From the NCBI RefSeq assembly GCF_000620785.1, contig NZ_JIAI01000001.1, forward strand, positions 434,001-498,000: a DNA stretch of 64,000 nucleotides, written 5' to 3'. The position numbers were made by a program, and so were the translations under genes. Source of the stretch: Actinospineispora acaciae DSM 45401 (lineage in GTDB: Bacteria > Actinomycetota > Actinomycetes > Mycobacteriales > Pseudonocardiaceae). Each line of letters begins with the position of its first letter. Position 1 is the first letter of the stretch. Below the pieces are notes generated by a model. The model was given only the letters and a program-made list of their open reading frames with translations, did no database searches and had not been told where the DNA came from. Below, piece by piece: positions 46,766 to 56,044 of the stretch.

Positions 46766-47425
46766 ATGACCGGTGGCGTCAACCATTCATTTCCGGGCCG
46801 GGTGCCGCTGCTCGCCGACCGGGCCTACACGGCGGTCCGCGACATGATCGTCACGTTGCGGCTGCCGCCGGGCTCGCCGATCAACGAGGAGCGGCTGTCC
46901 GCCGAGCTGGGCGTCGGTCGGACCCCGCTGCGGGATGCGCTCAAGCGGCTGGAGGCGGAGAGCCTGGTGGCGATCTACCCCCGGCGGGGCACCTTCGTCA
47001 CCGAGGTGAACATCACCGACCACGGCCTGATCGCCGACGTGCGCCGCCAGCTGGAGGGCCACGCCGCGCAGCGGGCGGCGGAGCGGGCCACGGCGGCCGA
47101 CCGCGACCGGCTGCGCGAGCTGGTCGCGGCGGCGGCCCGGCAGGGAGGTGTCGACCGCGCCGGCAGCATGCGGTTGGACACCGAGATCCACCGGGCGATC
47201 TACGGCTGCGCGCACAACAGGTACCTGGAGTCGACGCTCGACCACTACTACAACCTGTCGCTGCGGATCTGGTACCTGTTCCTGGACCGGCTGCCCGAGG
47301 TCGACCACGCCGCCGACCTGGTGCCGATGCTGGAGGCGATCCTGGCCGGCGACGGGGAGCGCGCCCGCGAGCTGGCGGTGCGCCACGTGGAGGACTTCGA
47401 ACGGTCGGTACGGGCCACCCTGTAG
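46766..47425 (+). CDS. GntR-family regulator (FCD type)
   Basis: The 219-residue protein has a GntR winged helix at about residues 15-80 (AYTAVRDMIVTLRLPPGSPINEERL, VGRTPLRDALKRLEAE, YPRRGTFV) and an FCD effector domain with the metal-binding-type histidines in DTEIHRAIYGCAHN and a late HVEDFE. It is divergent from glyA-sox and likely controls that operon, whose promoter lacks the tandem IclR box. The effector could be sarcosine or glycine. ATG 46766 has AGGA close upstream; a GTG at 46721 is possible but would start inside the glyA promoter. Confidence 0.87.
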   Translation: MTGGVNHSFPGRVPLLADRAYTAVRDMIVTLRLPPGSPINEERLSAELGVGRTPLRDALKRLEAESLVAIYPRRGTFVTEVNITDHGLIADVRRQLEGHAAQRAAERATAADRDRLRELVAAAARQGGVDRAGSMRLDTEIHRAIYGCAHNRYLESTLDHYYNLSLRIWYLFLDRLPEVDHAADLVPMLEAILAGDGERARELAVRHVEDFERSVRATL

Positions 47426-47463
47426 CTACCTCTTGACACGACCGTTCCGGACGCGGAACTCTC

Positions 47464-47499
47464 GTTGCGTCACGTGAGTGCTGTTGCGAACTGCGCACC
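47464..47499 (+). promoter_or_regulatory. Tandem IclR-type box upstream of the dimethylglycine oxidase gene
   Basis: The plus strand reads GTTGC-N7-GAGTG-N2-GTTGC-N7-GCACC, the same orientation to its gene as at the Rieske operon. It ends ten bases before the ATG at 47510, next to the ribosome site GGAGG. The two GTTGC half-sites are 19 bases apart as in the other copies. Confidence 0.6.
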
Positions 47500-47509
47500 G
47501 GAGGCGGTC

Positions 47510-49969
47510 ATGGTTGGACCCCGGGTGGTCATCATCGGCGCGGGTGTGGTGGGCGCGGCCTTGGCCGACGAGCTCTCCGCCCGAGGCTGGGACCGGATCA
47601 CGATCGTCGACCAGGGGCCGCTGCCCGAGCCGGGCGGTTCGTCCTCGCACGCGCCGGGCCTGGTGTTCCAGGCGAACGGCTCGAAGACGATGACCGAGCT
47701 GGCCCGCTACACCGTCGAGAAGCTGTGCGGGCTGGACCTGGATGGCGAGCCGTGCTTCCTGCAGGTCGGCGGCCTGGAGGTGGCGCTGAGCGAGGAGCGG
47801 CTGGCCGAGCTGCACCGCCGGGCCGGATGGACCCGCGCCTGGGGTGTGTCCGCCGAGGTGGTCTCCCCCGACGAGTGCCTGCGGCTGGCCCCGCTGCTGG
47901 ACCGCGACCAGGTGCTCGGCGGCCTGCACGTGCCGACCGACGGGCTGGCCAAGTCGGTGCGGGCGGTGCAGGCGCAGGTGCGGCGCGCGGCCGCCAGGGG
48001 CGTGCGGGTGCTGGACGGCACCGAGGTGACCGGCGTCGACGTCTCCGGTGGGCGGGTGACCGGGGTGCGCACCGATGCCGGTGAGCTGCCGGCGGACGTG
48101 GTGGTGTGCTGCGCCGGCATCTGGGGTCCGAAGGTGGCCGGCATGGTGGGGTTGTCGCTGCCGCTGGTCCCGCTGGCGCACCAGCTGGCCTGGACCGGCC
48201 AGGTGCCCGGGTTGGCCGGTCAGGCCGAGGAGGCCGTGCACCCGATCCTGCGCCACCAGGGCGCCGACCTGTACTACCGGGAGCGCTACGACACGCTCGC
48301 GGTCGGCTACTACGGGCACCGCCCGATGCCGGTGGCCGCGACGGAGATCCTGAGCGTGGCCGACGCCAGGGAAGCGACCGGCATGCCGTCCGTGCTGCCG
48401 TTCACCGAGCCGGACTTCGAGGAGGCCTGGCGGGTCACGAACTCGCTGCTGCCCTCCACCGCGCAGGCGAAGATCGAGGAGGGCTTCAACGGCCTGTTCT
48501 CGTTCACCACCGACGACATGCCGCTGCTCGGTGAGTCGCCGGAGGTGGCCGGCTTCTGGGTGGCCGAGGCGGTCTGGGTCACGCACTCCGCCGGGGTGGG
48601 CAGGGCCATGGCCGAATGGCTGGTCGACGGGCACTGCTCGTCGTTCGACCTGCACGGCTGCGACCTGAACAGGTTCGAGCGGCACCAGCTCGCGCCGGCG
48701 TACGTGCTCGAACGGGGCTGCCAGAACTTCGTCGAGGTGTACGACATCAAGCACCCGCTGCAGCCGATGGAGTCGCCCCGGCCGCTGCGCACCAGCCCGT
48801 TCCACCAGCGCCAGCGCGAGCTCGGCGGGTTCTTCCTGGAGGCCAACGGCTGGGAGCGTCCGCAGTGGTACGAGTCCAACGCCGGACTGGTCTCCGGGTA
48901 CGACATCCCGGCGCCGAACAACGACCTGGACGACTGGGCGGCCCGCTACTGGTCGCCGATCGTGGGCGCCGAGGCCCGCTACACCCGCGAGGCCGTGGCG
49001 ATGTACGACATGACGGCGCTCAAGCGGCTGGAGGTGGCGGGGCCGGGCGCGGCGGCGTTCCTGGAGCGGATGTGCACCAGCAAGATCGACAAGTCGGTCG
49101 GCTCGGTGACGTACACGCTGCTGCTGGACACCGACGGCGGCATCCGTAGCGACATCACGGTGGCCAGGCTGGGGCGTGAGCTGTTCCAGATCGGGGTGAA
49201 CGGCAACCTCGACCTGGACTGGCTGCGCCGCCACCTGCCTGCCTCCGGTGATGTCTCGGTGCGTGACGTCACCGCCGGCACCTGCTGCATCGGGCTGTGG
49301 GGGCCACGGGCCAGGGCCGTGCTCCAGCCGCTGACCGGCGACGACTTCTCCAACGACGGCCTGCGCTACTTCCGGGGGCGGCGGACCTACCTGGGCACCG
49401 TGCCGGTCACCGCGCTGCGGCTGTCCTACGTCGGCGAGCTGGGCTGGGAGCTGTACACCACCGCCGACATGGGCGCCAAGCTGTGGGACACGCTGTGGGC
49501 GGCCGGTGCCGAGCACGGCGTCATCGCGGCCGGCCGGGGCGCGTTCAACAGCCTGCGGCTGGAGAAGGGCTACCGCTCGTTCGGCGCGGACATGACGTTC
49601 GAGCACGACCCGTGGGAGGCCGGCGTCGGGTTCGCGGTCAAGGCCGACAAGCCCGACTTCCTCGGCCGCGACGCCGCCCTGCGCCGCCGTGACCAGCCAC
49701 GCCGCCGCCTGGCCTGCCTGACCCTCGACGACCCCGGCGCCACCGTCATGGGCAGCGAGCCGGTCTACGCGGGCAATGACTGCGTCGGCTACGTGACCAG
49801 CGCCGCCTACGGCTACACCATCGGCGCCGGCATCGCCTACGCCTGGCTCCCGTCCGACCTAACCGTGACCGGCACCGGTCTGCACATCGGCTACTTCGAC
49901 CGCCGCCTGCCCGCCACCGTCGCCGACGAGCCCCTGTTCGACCCGAAGATGACCCGCCTACGCAACTGA
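47510..49969 (+). CDS. Dimethylglycine oxidase (FAD oxidase-GcvT fusion)
   Basis: The 819-residue protein matches Arthrobacter dimethylglycine oxidase in length and order. The N-terminal amine oxidase half has VVIIGAGVVGAALADELSARGW, GGSSSHAPGLVFQ, VGGLEVALSEERL and VWVTHSAGVG. From about residue 420 a folate-binding GcvT half follows (TPLK-like MTALKRLEVAGPGAA, YTLLLDTDGGIRSDI, LSYVGELGWELYT, RLEKGYRSFG). It converts dimethylglycine to sarcosine and captures the methyl carbon as methylene-THF inside one protein. It starts after a tandem IclR box and ends next to palindromic repeat copy 2. Confidence 0.92.
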   Translation: MVGPRVVIIGAGVVGAALADELSARGWDRITIVDQGPLPEPGGSSSHAPGLVFQANGSKTMTELARYTVEKLCGLDLDGEPCFLQVGGLEVALSEERLAELHRRAGWTRAWGVSAEVVSPDECLRLAPLLDRDQVLGGLHVPTDGLAKSVRAVQAQVRRAAARGVRVLDGTEVTGVDVSGGRVTGVRTDAGELPADVVVCCAGIWGPKVAGMVGLSLPLVPLAHQLAWTGQVPGLAGQAEEAVHPILRHQGADLYYRERYDTLAVGYYGHRPMPVAATEILSVADAREATGMPSVLPFTEPDFEEAWRVTNSLLPSTAQAKIEEGFNGLFSFTTDDMPLLGESPEVAGFWVAEAVWVTHSAGVGRAMAEWLVDGHCSSFDLHGCDLNRFERHQLAPAYVLERGCQNFVEVYDIKHPLQPMESPRPLRTSPFHQRQRELGGFFLEANGWERPQWYESNAGLVSGYDIPAPNNDLDDWAARYWSPIVGAEARYTREAVAMYDMTALKRLEVAGPGAAAFLERMCTSKIDKSVGSVTYTLLLDTDGGIRSDITVARLGRELFQIGVNGNLDLDWLRRHLPASGDVSVRDVTAGTCCIGLWGPRARAVLQPLTGDDFSNDGLRYFRGRRTYLGTVPVTALRLSYVGELGWELYTTADMGAKLWDTLWAAGAEHGVIAAGRGAFNSLRLEKGYRSFGADMTFEHDPWEAGVGFAVKADKPDFLGRDAALRRRDQPRRRLACLTLDDPGATVMGSEPVYAGNDCVGYVTSAAYGYTIGAGIAYAWLPSDLTVTGTGLHIGYFDRRLPATVADEPLFDPKMTRLRN

Positions 49970-49980
49970 CCAGGTCAGAA

Positions 49981-50026
49981 CCCGTGAGTGGCTAGGGCCG
50001 TCATAGCGGCCCTAGCCACTCACGGG
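49981..50026. terminator. Palindromic intergenic repeat, copy 2 (bidirectional terminator-like)
   Basis: This is a perfect 20-bp inverted repeat (CCCGTGAGTGGCTAGGGCCG and its complement) around a 6-base loop. The outer 14 bases of each arm are identical to the element at 19623-19668; the inner parts differ by a few bases and the mismatch there is repaired here. It lies between convergent genes and includes the stop codon of the leftward gene. Confidence 0.7.
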
Positions 50027-50598
50027 TGTGTGCGCCTGGATCGCGGGCGGGGCAGGAGGCGGGGGACGCGGCGGCGGAAGGCGGCGTAGTCGTCGGGGAA
50101 CTCGCTGGTCAGGAGCTGTTCCTCGGCCCTGATCTTGAACTCGACGAACACGTAGCCGACGACGAGCACCACCAGCCACAGGCCGAGGCCGCTGAGCAGC
50201 ACGGTGCCGGTGAGCATGCCGAGCAGGCCGGTGTAGATCGGGTGGCGGGTGATCGCGTACGGGCCGTCGGTGCGGAGGCGGTGGTCGGCCTTGACCACGG
50301 CGGTCGAGGTCCACATCGTGCCCAGCCGCCAGCGCGCCCACAGCGTGAAGCCGGTGGCGGCCACCAGCAGGACCGCCCCGACGACGTCCAGCCAGGGCGC
50401 CCGGTACTGCAACGGCCGCCACACCGCGAGCGGCACCGTGAACCGCAACAGCAGCAACAGCCCGGCGACCACGAGCGTCGGGCAGAAAACCCACCGCCGC
50501 CGGACCACCGGGGGCGCCAGGCGCGCGTTCACCACCGCGCCCACCAGCCAGACCAGCGCGAACGCCCCCCAGCACACGTCGAGGAGGACCAGCCGCAT
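50020..50598 (-). CDS. Isoprenylcysteine carboxyl methyltransferase (ICMT/PEMT) family membrane protein
   Basis: The 192-residue protein has four or five membrane spans and the family's C-terminal signature: RTDGPYAITRHPIYTGLLG and FKIRAEEQLLTSEFPDDYAAFRRRV. Such enzymes methylate a lipid or small hydrophobic substrate with SAM at the membrane; the bacterial substrate is unknown. The ATG at 50598 has AAGGAG nine bases upstream. The final codons lie in the palindromic repeat, so the repeat supplies the stop codon. Confidence 0.83.
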   Translation of the reverse strand: MRLVLLDVCWGAFALVWLVGAVVNARLAPPVVRRRWVFCPTLVVAGLLLLLRFTVPLAVWRPLQYRAPWLDVVGAVLLVAATGFTLWARWRLGTMWTSTAVVKADHRLRTDGPYAITRHPIYTGLLGMLTGTVLLSGLGLWLVVLVVGYVFVEFKIRAEEQLLTSEFPDDYAAFRRRVPRLLPRPRSRRTHP

Positions 50599-50690
50599 CG
50601 CGACACTCCTTCCCACCCAACGCGGAGGCTAGCCAGGCGTCGCTGACAATGCGCTGAGGCGGTTCGGGCCGCACGGTTAGCGTGACTCGC

Positions 50691-51458
50691 ATGCGATGCC
50701 CGCACCAGCGCCGTAGCCGCCGGACCTTCCTCGGTCTGCTCGGTGTCGGGCTGGCGTTCGCGTCGACGGGCCGCGCGGAGGCCTCGGAACCTCACGCGCC
50801 AGACCCGCCGGGGAAGCCGACCGTGCTGCGCCGAGGCCCGGACGCCAGCGTGTCCTCCCGGCAGGTGGCGATCACCGTGGACGACGGGTCGTGCGCGGAC
50901 TGCGTCGCCGGGTACGCGGCGTTCGCCCAGCGCACCGGCGTGCACCTGACGTTCAGCCCGAACGGCAGGTACGACCGCTCCTGGCGCCCACAGGCCAGGG
51001 TGCTGCGCCCGCTGGTCGAGGCCGGTCAGGTGCAGGTCATCAACCACACGTTCGGCCACCCCGACCTGACCAGGCTGACGGCCGGGAAGGTCCGGGACGA
51101 ACTGGAACGCAACGAGGCGTGGATCAACCGCACGTTCGGCACCAGCGCCCTGCCGTACTACCGGCCGCCCTACGGCCGGCACAACCCCGCGGTCGACCGG
51201 GTCGCGGCCGGCGTCGGCTTCGACCGGGTGGCGATGTGGAACGGCTCGTACTCCGACTCGTCGCTGATCACGCCGGCGTTCCTGCTCGGGCAGGCCGCGA
51301 GGTACTTCCAACCCGGCACGATTATGCTCGGGCACGCCAACCATCCGACCGTGCTCGCCCTGTTCGACCAGATCCTGGACCTGATCAGACAACGTGACCT
51401 CACGCCAGTGACACTCGACGAGATGTTCAACACCCGCCGGCCGCCGATGCCCCGATGA
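50691..51458 (+). CDS. Secreted polysaccharide deacetylase (NodB domain), Tat substrate
   Basis: The 255-residue protein begins with a twin-arginine signal (RRSRRTFLGLLGVGLAFAS) and probably leaves the cell by the Tat pathway. The NodB domain has the metal-binding Asp pair in ITVDDGS, the two His of NHTFGHPDL and YYRPPYGRHNP. It should remove N-acetyl groups from a cell-wall or exopolysaccharide. A TAGCGT -10-like hexamer at 50678-50683 suits a leaderless start at ATG 50691; GTG 50682 is the alternative. The next gene overlaps its stop. Confidence 0.85.
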   Translation: MRCPHQRRSRRTFLGLLGVGLAFASTGRAEASEPHAPDPPGKPTVLRRGPDASVSSRQVAITVDDGSCADCVAGYAAFAQRTGVHLTFSPNGRYDRSWRPQARVLRPLVEAGQVQVINHTFGHPDLTRLTAGKVRDELERNEAWINRTFGTSALPYYRPPYGRHNPAVDRVAAGVGFDRVAMWNGSYSDSSLITPAFLLGQAARYFQPGTIMLGHANHPTVLALFDQILDLIRQRDLTPVTLDEMFNTRRPPMPR

Positions 51459-52165
51459 GCGACATCCAGCGCCACACGCTGACCGAGGAGATCGAGGACG
51501 CCGCGCGGCGCATCCCGGCCTGGCTGCGGGTGACCGAGGGCGAGAGCCGCTGGCCGGTGGTGGTCCTGATCGTGGTGGCCGCCGGGCTGCAGCTCGCCCT
51601 GCCCGACCGGCTCACGTTCGTGCACAGGTGGGTCATGCCCGGCATCGAGCTGGTGCTGCTCGCCGCGCTCACGATGGCCAGCCCGCGCCGGCTGGACCGC
51701 GAGTCCGCGACGCTGCGGTTCTGGAGCCTCGCGCTGCTCACCCTGCTCAGCGCGGCGAACGTGTTCTCGGCGGTGACGTTGGCCACCATCCTGATCACCG
51801 GCCAGGGCGGTTCCGACGCCGGGCCGCTGCTCGCCGCCGGCGCGGCCATCTGGCTGACCAACATCATCGCGTTCGCGCTGTGGTACTGGCAGTTCGACAG
51901 GGGCGGCCCGGCCGCTCGCGCGCACGCCCGCCGCCGCACCCCCGACTTCCTGTTCGTGCAGATGCAGGCGCCGACCATGGCGGCCGCGGACTGGGAGCCC
52001 CGGCTCGTCGACTACCTGTACCTGTCGTTCTCCAACGCCACCGCGTTCGGACCCTCCGACGTGCCGCTGTCGCGGTGGGCCAAGCTCACCGCGATGGCCC
52101 AGGCGCTGGTCTCACTCGTCACGGTTGCGCTGATCGTCGCCAGGGCGGTGAGCGTCCTCAAGTGA
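51455..52165 (+). CDS. Uncharacterised membrane protein with channel-like C-terminus
   Basis: The 236-residue protein has five or six hydrophobic segments (around residues 32-50, 57-73, 87-112, 122-145 and 210-233). Before the last lies LVDYLYLSFSNATAFGPSD, a short segment that resembles a pore loop between two helices. The family is common in actinomycetes and unnamed as far as I can tell. Its ATG overlaps the stop of the deacetylase (ATGA), so the two are co-translated, but I see no functional link. A C-terminal channel fold is a guess from pattern only. Confidence 0.7.
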   Translation: MSDIQRHTLTEEIEDAARRIPAWLRVTEGESRWPVVVLIVVAAGLQLALPDRLTFVHRWVMPGIELVLLAALTMASPRRLDRESATLRFWSLALLTLLSAANVFSAVTLATILITGQGGSDAGPLLAAGAAIWLTNIIAFALWYWQFDRGGPAARAHARRRTPDFLFVQMQAPTMAAADWEPRLVDYLYLSFSNATAFGPSDVPLSRWAKLTAMAQALVSLVTVALIVARAVSVLK

Positions 52166-52219
52166 GGACGTCGTCTGGAAGTATCGAAGGCGGACAGACG
52201 AACGGGTGTGGAGGGACGG

Positions 52220-53956
52220 ATGGCGCAGACCGTCGCGGAGCAGATCGTCGAGGTGCTCCGCCAGGCAGGGGTACGCAGGATCTACGGCCTGGTCGGGGAC
52301 AGCCTGAACCCGCTGGTCGACGCGATCAGGCGGGTGCCCGACCTGGACTGGGTGCACGTGCACAACGAGGAGGCCGCCGCGCTCGCGGCCGCCGCCGAGG
52401 CGCAGGTCACCGGCCGGCTGGCGGTGTGCGCCGGTAGCTGCGGCCCGGGCAACACCCACCTGGTGCAGGGGCTCTACGACGCGCACCGCAGCGGCGCGCC
52501 GGTGCTGGCGATCGCCTCGCACATCCCGTCCACCCAGATCGGCACCAACTACTTCCAGGAGACCCACCCGCAGCAGCTGCTGGCCGAGTGCAGCGCCTAC
52601 TGCGAGCTGGTCAGCCGCCCAGAGCAGATGCCCCGGCTGCTGCGCATCGCCATGCAGTCCGCGGTGACCCACCCCGGCGTGGGCGTGCTGGTGCTGCCCG
52701 GTGACGTCAGCTCCCAGCCGGCGGCCAACGGCACCGGGGAGAGCCACCTGGTCACCACCAGGGCGGTCGGCGTTCCGGCCCCCGACCAGGTGCAGGCCCT
52801 CGCGGACCGGATCAACGCGGCGGAGACCGTGACGCTGTTCGTGGGCGCCGGGATCCGCGACGCCAGGGACGAGGTGCTGGAGCTGGCCGGGCGGGTGCAC
52901 GCGCCGATCGGGCACTCGCTGGGCGGCAAGGAGTGGATCCAGTTCGACAACCCGTACGACGTGGGCATGTCCGGGCTGCTCGGCTACGGCGCCTGCTACG
53001 AGGCGATGCACGAGTCGGACCTGCTGGTGCTGCTCGGCACCGACTTCCCGTACGACACGTTCCTGCCCCAGGCGCACACCGTCCAGGTGGACCGGGACGC
53101 CTCGCACCTGGGCCGGCGGACCAGGCTCGACCTGGGCGTCGAGGGGGACGTCGGGGCAACGCTGCGCGCGGTGCTGCCGCTGCTCAAGTCCAGGGACGAC
53201 AGGTCGTTCCTGGACCGCATGCTGCGCAAGCACGCGGACGCGCTGGAGAAGGTCGTCTCGGCGTACAGCAAGGGCGTGGAGAAGCTGCGCCCGATCCACC
53301 CCGAGTACGTGGCCACCGTGCTCGACGAGCTGATGTCCGACGACGCGATCGTCACCGTGGACACCGGCATGTGCAACGTCTGGGCGGCCCGGTACCTGAG
53401 CCCGAACGGGCGCCGGCGGGTGATCGGCTCGTTCCGGCACGGCACCATGGCCAACGCGCTGCCGCACGCGATCGGCGCCTCGTTCGCCTACCCCGACCGC
53501 CAGGTCGTGTCGATGTCCGGCGACGGCGGCCTGGCGATGCTGCTCGGCGAGCTGCTCACCGTGCGCGAGCACAACTTGCCGGTCAAGACGATCGTGTTCA
53601 ACAACGGCTCGCTGGGCATGATCCGGCTGGAGATGATGGTCGCCGGCTACCCGTCCTTCCAGACCGACCACGGGCCGGCGAACCTGGCCGGCGTCGCGTC
53701 GGCGTGCGACATCCCGTCGCTCACCGTGGAGGACCCCGCCGAGCTGCACAGCGCGATGCGCACCGCGCTGTCCGTTCCCGGCCCCTACCTGCTGGACGTG
53801 CGCACCGACCCGAACGCGCTGTCCATCCCGCCGCACATCACCGCCTCCCAGGTGCGGGGATTTGCGCTCGCGGCCACTCGCACTGTGCTCAGCGGCGGTG
53901 TCGGTTCTATGATCCAGTTGGCGCGCAGCAACCTGCGCTCTATCCCCCGGCCCTAA
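52220..53956 (+). CDS. poxB: Thiamine-diphosphate pyruvate oxidase/dehydrogenase (PoxB-like)
   Basis: The 578-residue protein has the three domains of the family. The N-terminal Pyr domain has IYGLVGDSLNPLVDAI and the catalytic Glu in VHNEEAAALAAAA. The middle FAD/Rossmann domain starts near residue 190 (ETVTLFVGAGIRDA). The C-terminal domain has the thiamine-diphosphate motif GDGGLAMLLGE...NN. PoxB makes acetate and carbon dioxide from pyruvate. ATG 52220 has GGAGGG four bases upstream. The C-terminus has a basic amphipathic tail, as in membrane-attached PoxB. Confidence 0.88.
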   Translation: MAQTVAEQIVEVLRQAGVRRIYGLVGDSLNPLVDAIRRVPDLDWVHVHNEEAAALAAAAEAQVTGRLAVCAGSCGPGNTHLVQGLYDAHRSGAPVLAIASHIPSTQIGTNYFQETHPQQLLAECSAYCELVSRPEQMPRLLRIAMQSAVTHPGVGVLVLPGDVSSQPAANGTGESHLVTTRAVGVPAPDQVQALADRINAAETVTLFVGAGIRDARDEVLELAGRVHAPIGHSLGGKEWIQFDNPYDVGMSGLLGYGACYEAMHESDLLVLLGTDFPYDTFLPQAHTVQVDRDASHLGRRTRLDLGVEGDVGATLRAVLPLLKSRDDRSFLDRMLRKHADALEKVVSAYSKGVEKLRPIHPEYVATVLDELMSDDAIVTVDTGMCNVWAARYLSPNGRRRVIGSFRHGTMANALPHAIGASFAYPDRQVVSMSGDGGLAMLLGELLTVREHNLPVKTIVFNNGSLGMIRLEMMVAGYPSFQTDHGPANLAGVASACDIPSLTVEDPAELHSAMRTALSVPGPYLLDVRTDPNALSIPPHITASQVRGFALAATRTVLSGGVGSMIQLARSNLRSIPRP

Positions 53957-53972
53957 AGTCTGGACGTGTGAC

Positions 53973-55562
53973 ATGGTCGTCACCGGCTCGACCCATGATC
54001 GCATTCTTGCCGAAGAACGACGGCTGCGCCGGAATCTGGGCGTCGGCAGCCTGACGGCCATCGGGTTCTCCAACATCGTCGGGTCCGGGTGGCTGTTCGC
54101 GGCGCTCTACGCCTCGCAGATCGCCGGCCCGGCGTCGCTGCTGGCCTGGATCGGTGCGGGCGTGCTGTGCGCGTTGATCGCGCTGGTCCTGGTGGAGCTG
54201 GGCGCGACCCGGCCGGAGGGCGGCGGGACGGTGCGCTGGCCGCTGTACGCCAACGGGCGGCTGGTCGGCTCGGTGATCGGGTTCGCCACGCTGCTGTCGG
54301 TGGGCGCGAACGCGGCCGAGGTCACCGCGATCATCCAGTACGCGGGGCACTACCTGCCATGGCTCTACCAGGGCAAGACGTTGACCGCGTACGGCCTGCT
54401 GGTCGGGGTGGCGCTGGGCCTGCTGCTGACGGTGTTGAACTGGTACGGGGTGCGGCTGTTCGGCAGGGTGAACAACCTGATCACCGTGTTCAAGATCGCG
54501 GTTCCGGTGATCACCGTGGTGGCGTTGCTGGCGTCCGGCTTCCAACCGGGCCGGCTCGGCGACCACGGCGGCTTCGCCCCGTACGGCTACCCGGCGGTGC
54601 TCACCGCGCTGGCCGCCGGCGGGATCATCTACTCGGTCAGCGGGTTCCAGGCGGCGGTGGACTTCTCCGGCGAGGCGCGCAACCCGAAGCGCACGGTGCC
54701 GCTGGCGGTGCTGGCCAGCATCGGCCTGGCCGTGCTGATGTACCTGGGGCTGCAGGCCGCGTTCCTGTTCACGGTGCCGGACAGCATGCTCGTGAACGGC
54801 TGGCAGGGGGTCAACTTCGACTCGCCGTTCGGCCAGCTCGCGCTGATCCTGAACCTCTGGTGGCTGTCCGTCACGCTCTACGCCGACGCGGTGGTCTCCC
54901 CCGGCGGCTCGGCGTTCGTGGGCGTCGCAATCAACGCCCGGCACACCTACGCGCTGGCCAAGAACCGGCTGCTGCCCGAGTACTTCATGCGCGTGCACGA
55001 GGGCTCCGGCATCCCCCGCCGGTCGCTGGCGCTGAACCTGGTGGTGATCGTGCTGTTCCTGCTGCCGTTCGGCGGGTGGCAGGACATCGTCAGCGTGATG
55101 GGCACCATGTACCTGCTGCTGTACTCGTCCTCGGCGGTGGCGGCCGCCGTGTTCGCCTCGGCCGAGCCGGAGCGGCTGTCCGGCTGGGTGCCCGGGCTGC
55201 GCTGGATCGCGCCGCTGAGCTTCGTGGTGGCCACCGAGTTCGTGTACTGGTCGGGGTGGCACGACCTGCGGCTGGCGCTGCCGCTGGCGCTGATCGGGGT
55301 GCCGCTGTTCCTGGCGATGCGGCGGCTGGAGAGCAGCGAGCCGCTGCTGACCGAGCTGCGCCGCGGTGCCTGGGTGGTCGGGTACCTGCTGGCGTTGATC
55401 CTGCTGTCCTGGCTGGGCACCTTCAAGGGCGCCGGTTACCTGCCCGCGCCGTACGACTCGCTGATCGTGGCCGTGCTCGGCGCGGGGGTGTTCGCGCTGG
55501 CGGTGCGGTCCGGGCGGGCGCACCTGGCGGCGAACCCGGCGCGGCCGACCATCGCGCCCTGA
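53973..55562 (+). CDS. APC-family permease
   Basis: The 529-residue protein has about 12 membrane spans and the APC start LRRNLGVGSLTAIGFSNIVGSGWLFAALYAS, with ISVSGFQAAVDFSGEARNPKR-type central motif. It resembles amino acid or amine permeases of the AspT/GABA-type group, but substrate is uncertain. It begins 16 bases after poxB, so the two may be one transcript. The start ATG 53973 has no strong ribosome site. The preceding bases contain no hairpin that would separate it from poxB. Confidence 0.83.
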   Translation: MVVTGSTHDRILAEERRLRRNLGVGSLTAIGFSNIVGSGWLFAALYASQIAGPASLLAWIGAGVLCALIALVLVELGATRPEGGGTVRWPLYANGRLVGSVIGFATLLSVGANAAEVTAIIQYAGHYLPWLYQGKTLTAYGLLVGVALGLLLTVLNWYGVRLFGRVNNLITVFKIAVPVITVVALLASGFQPGRLGDHGGFAPYGYPAVLTALAAGGIIYSVSGFQAAVDFSGEARNPKRTVPLAVLASIGLAVLMYLGLQAAFLFTVPDSMLVNGWQGVNFDSPFGQLALILNLWWLSVTLYADAVVSPGGSAFVGVAINARHTYALAKNRLLPEYFMRVHEGSGIPRRSLALNLVVIVLFLLPFGGWQDIVSVMGTMYLLLYSSSAVAAAVFASAEPERLSGWVPGLRWIAPLSFVVATEFVYWSGWHDLRLALPLALIGVPLFLAMRRLESSEPLLTELRRGAWVVGYLLALILLSWLGTFKGAGYLPAPYDSLIVAVLGAGVFALAVRSGRAHLAANPARPTIAP

Positions 55563-55568
55563 CGGCCG

Positions 55569-55880
55569 TCAGCTCAGGCGCCGCAGCCACGACGGACGGC
55601 GGCGGGGGGAGCCGGCGCGCGCCGGGAAGCGCCTGCGCCGCACCACCACCACGACGGCCGCGAACAGGCCGGCGACGAACCCCGCGCCGACCTGGCCGAG
55701 CACCACGCACAGGATGGCCAGCATCGCCGAGAACACGATGACCATGTCGTGAACCAGCCGTGTCCACCATGCCTGTCGGCTTACCCGGGAGCGTCTCAGC
55801 GCGGCCGCGAGCCTCGGGTCGTCCGACGAGATTCCACGTTCGATCTCATCAAGAGCCTGCTGTTCCCGCTCGCTCAACAC
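55569..55880 (-). CDS. DUF3040 membrane protein
   Basis: The 103-residue protein begins LSEREQQALDEIERGISSDDPRLAAAL, the DUF3040 signature, followed by two membrane helices (about residues 43-80) and a basic tail. GTG 55880 gives the family's usual start MLSERE and has GGAGG five bases upstream; GTG 55883 is the alternative. DUF3040 proteins are actinobacterial and of unknown function. Confidence 0.9.
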   Translation of the reverse strand: MLSEREQQALDEIERGISSDDPRLAAALRRSRVSRQAWWTRLVHDMVIVFSAMLAILCVVLGQVGAGFVAGLFAAVVVVVRRRRFPARAGSPRRRPSWLRRLS

Positions 55881-55954
55881 CACGGCCTCCTCCGAGCGCG
55901 TGACCCCTCCTACTCCACGAGTACCACGTCAGGGGCGCCGCAACCATCGGTAGT

Positions 55955-55993
55955 CGAGTGACACTCGTCCGAGGGGCGTTAGACCGAGTGTCA
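55955..55993 (+). promoter_or_regulatory. Repeated CGAGTG/CACTCG half-sites upstream of the small acidic gene
   Basis: CGAGTG-A-CACTCG (55955-55967) is a perfect 13-bp palindrome. A third half-site CGAGTG follows at 55985, and TGACACTCG (55959-55967) pairs with CGAGTGTCA (55985-55993). A TTAGAC -10-like hexamer lies between at 55979-55984. The array could hold two repressor dimers over this promoter. Confidence 0.4.
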
Positions 55994-56044
55994 TCCGGGT
56001 ACGCCTGCTCGGCGAGACAGGATCACCGAGCGGTTGGAGGCGCC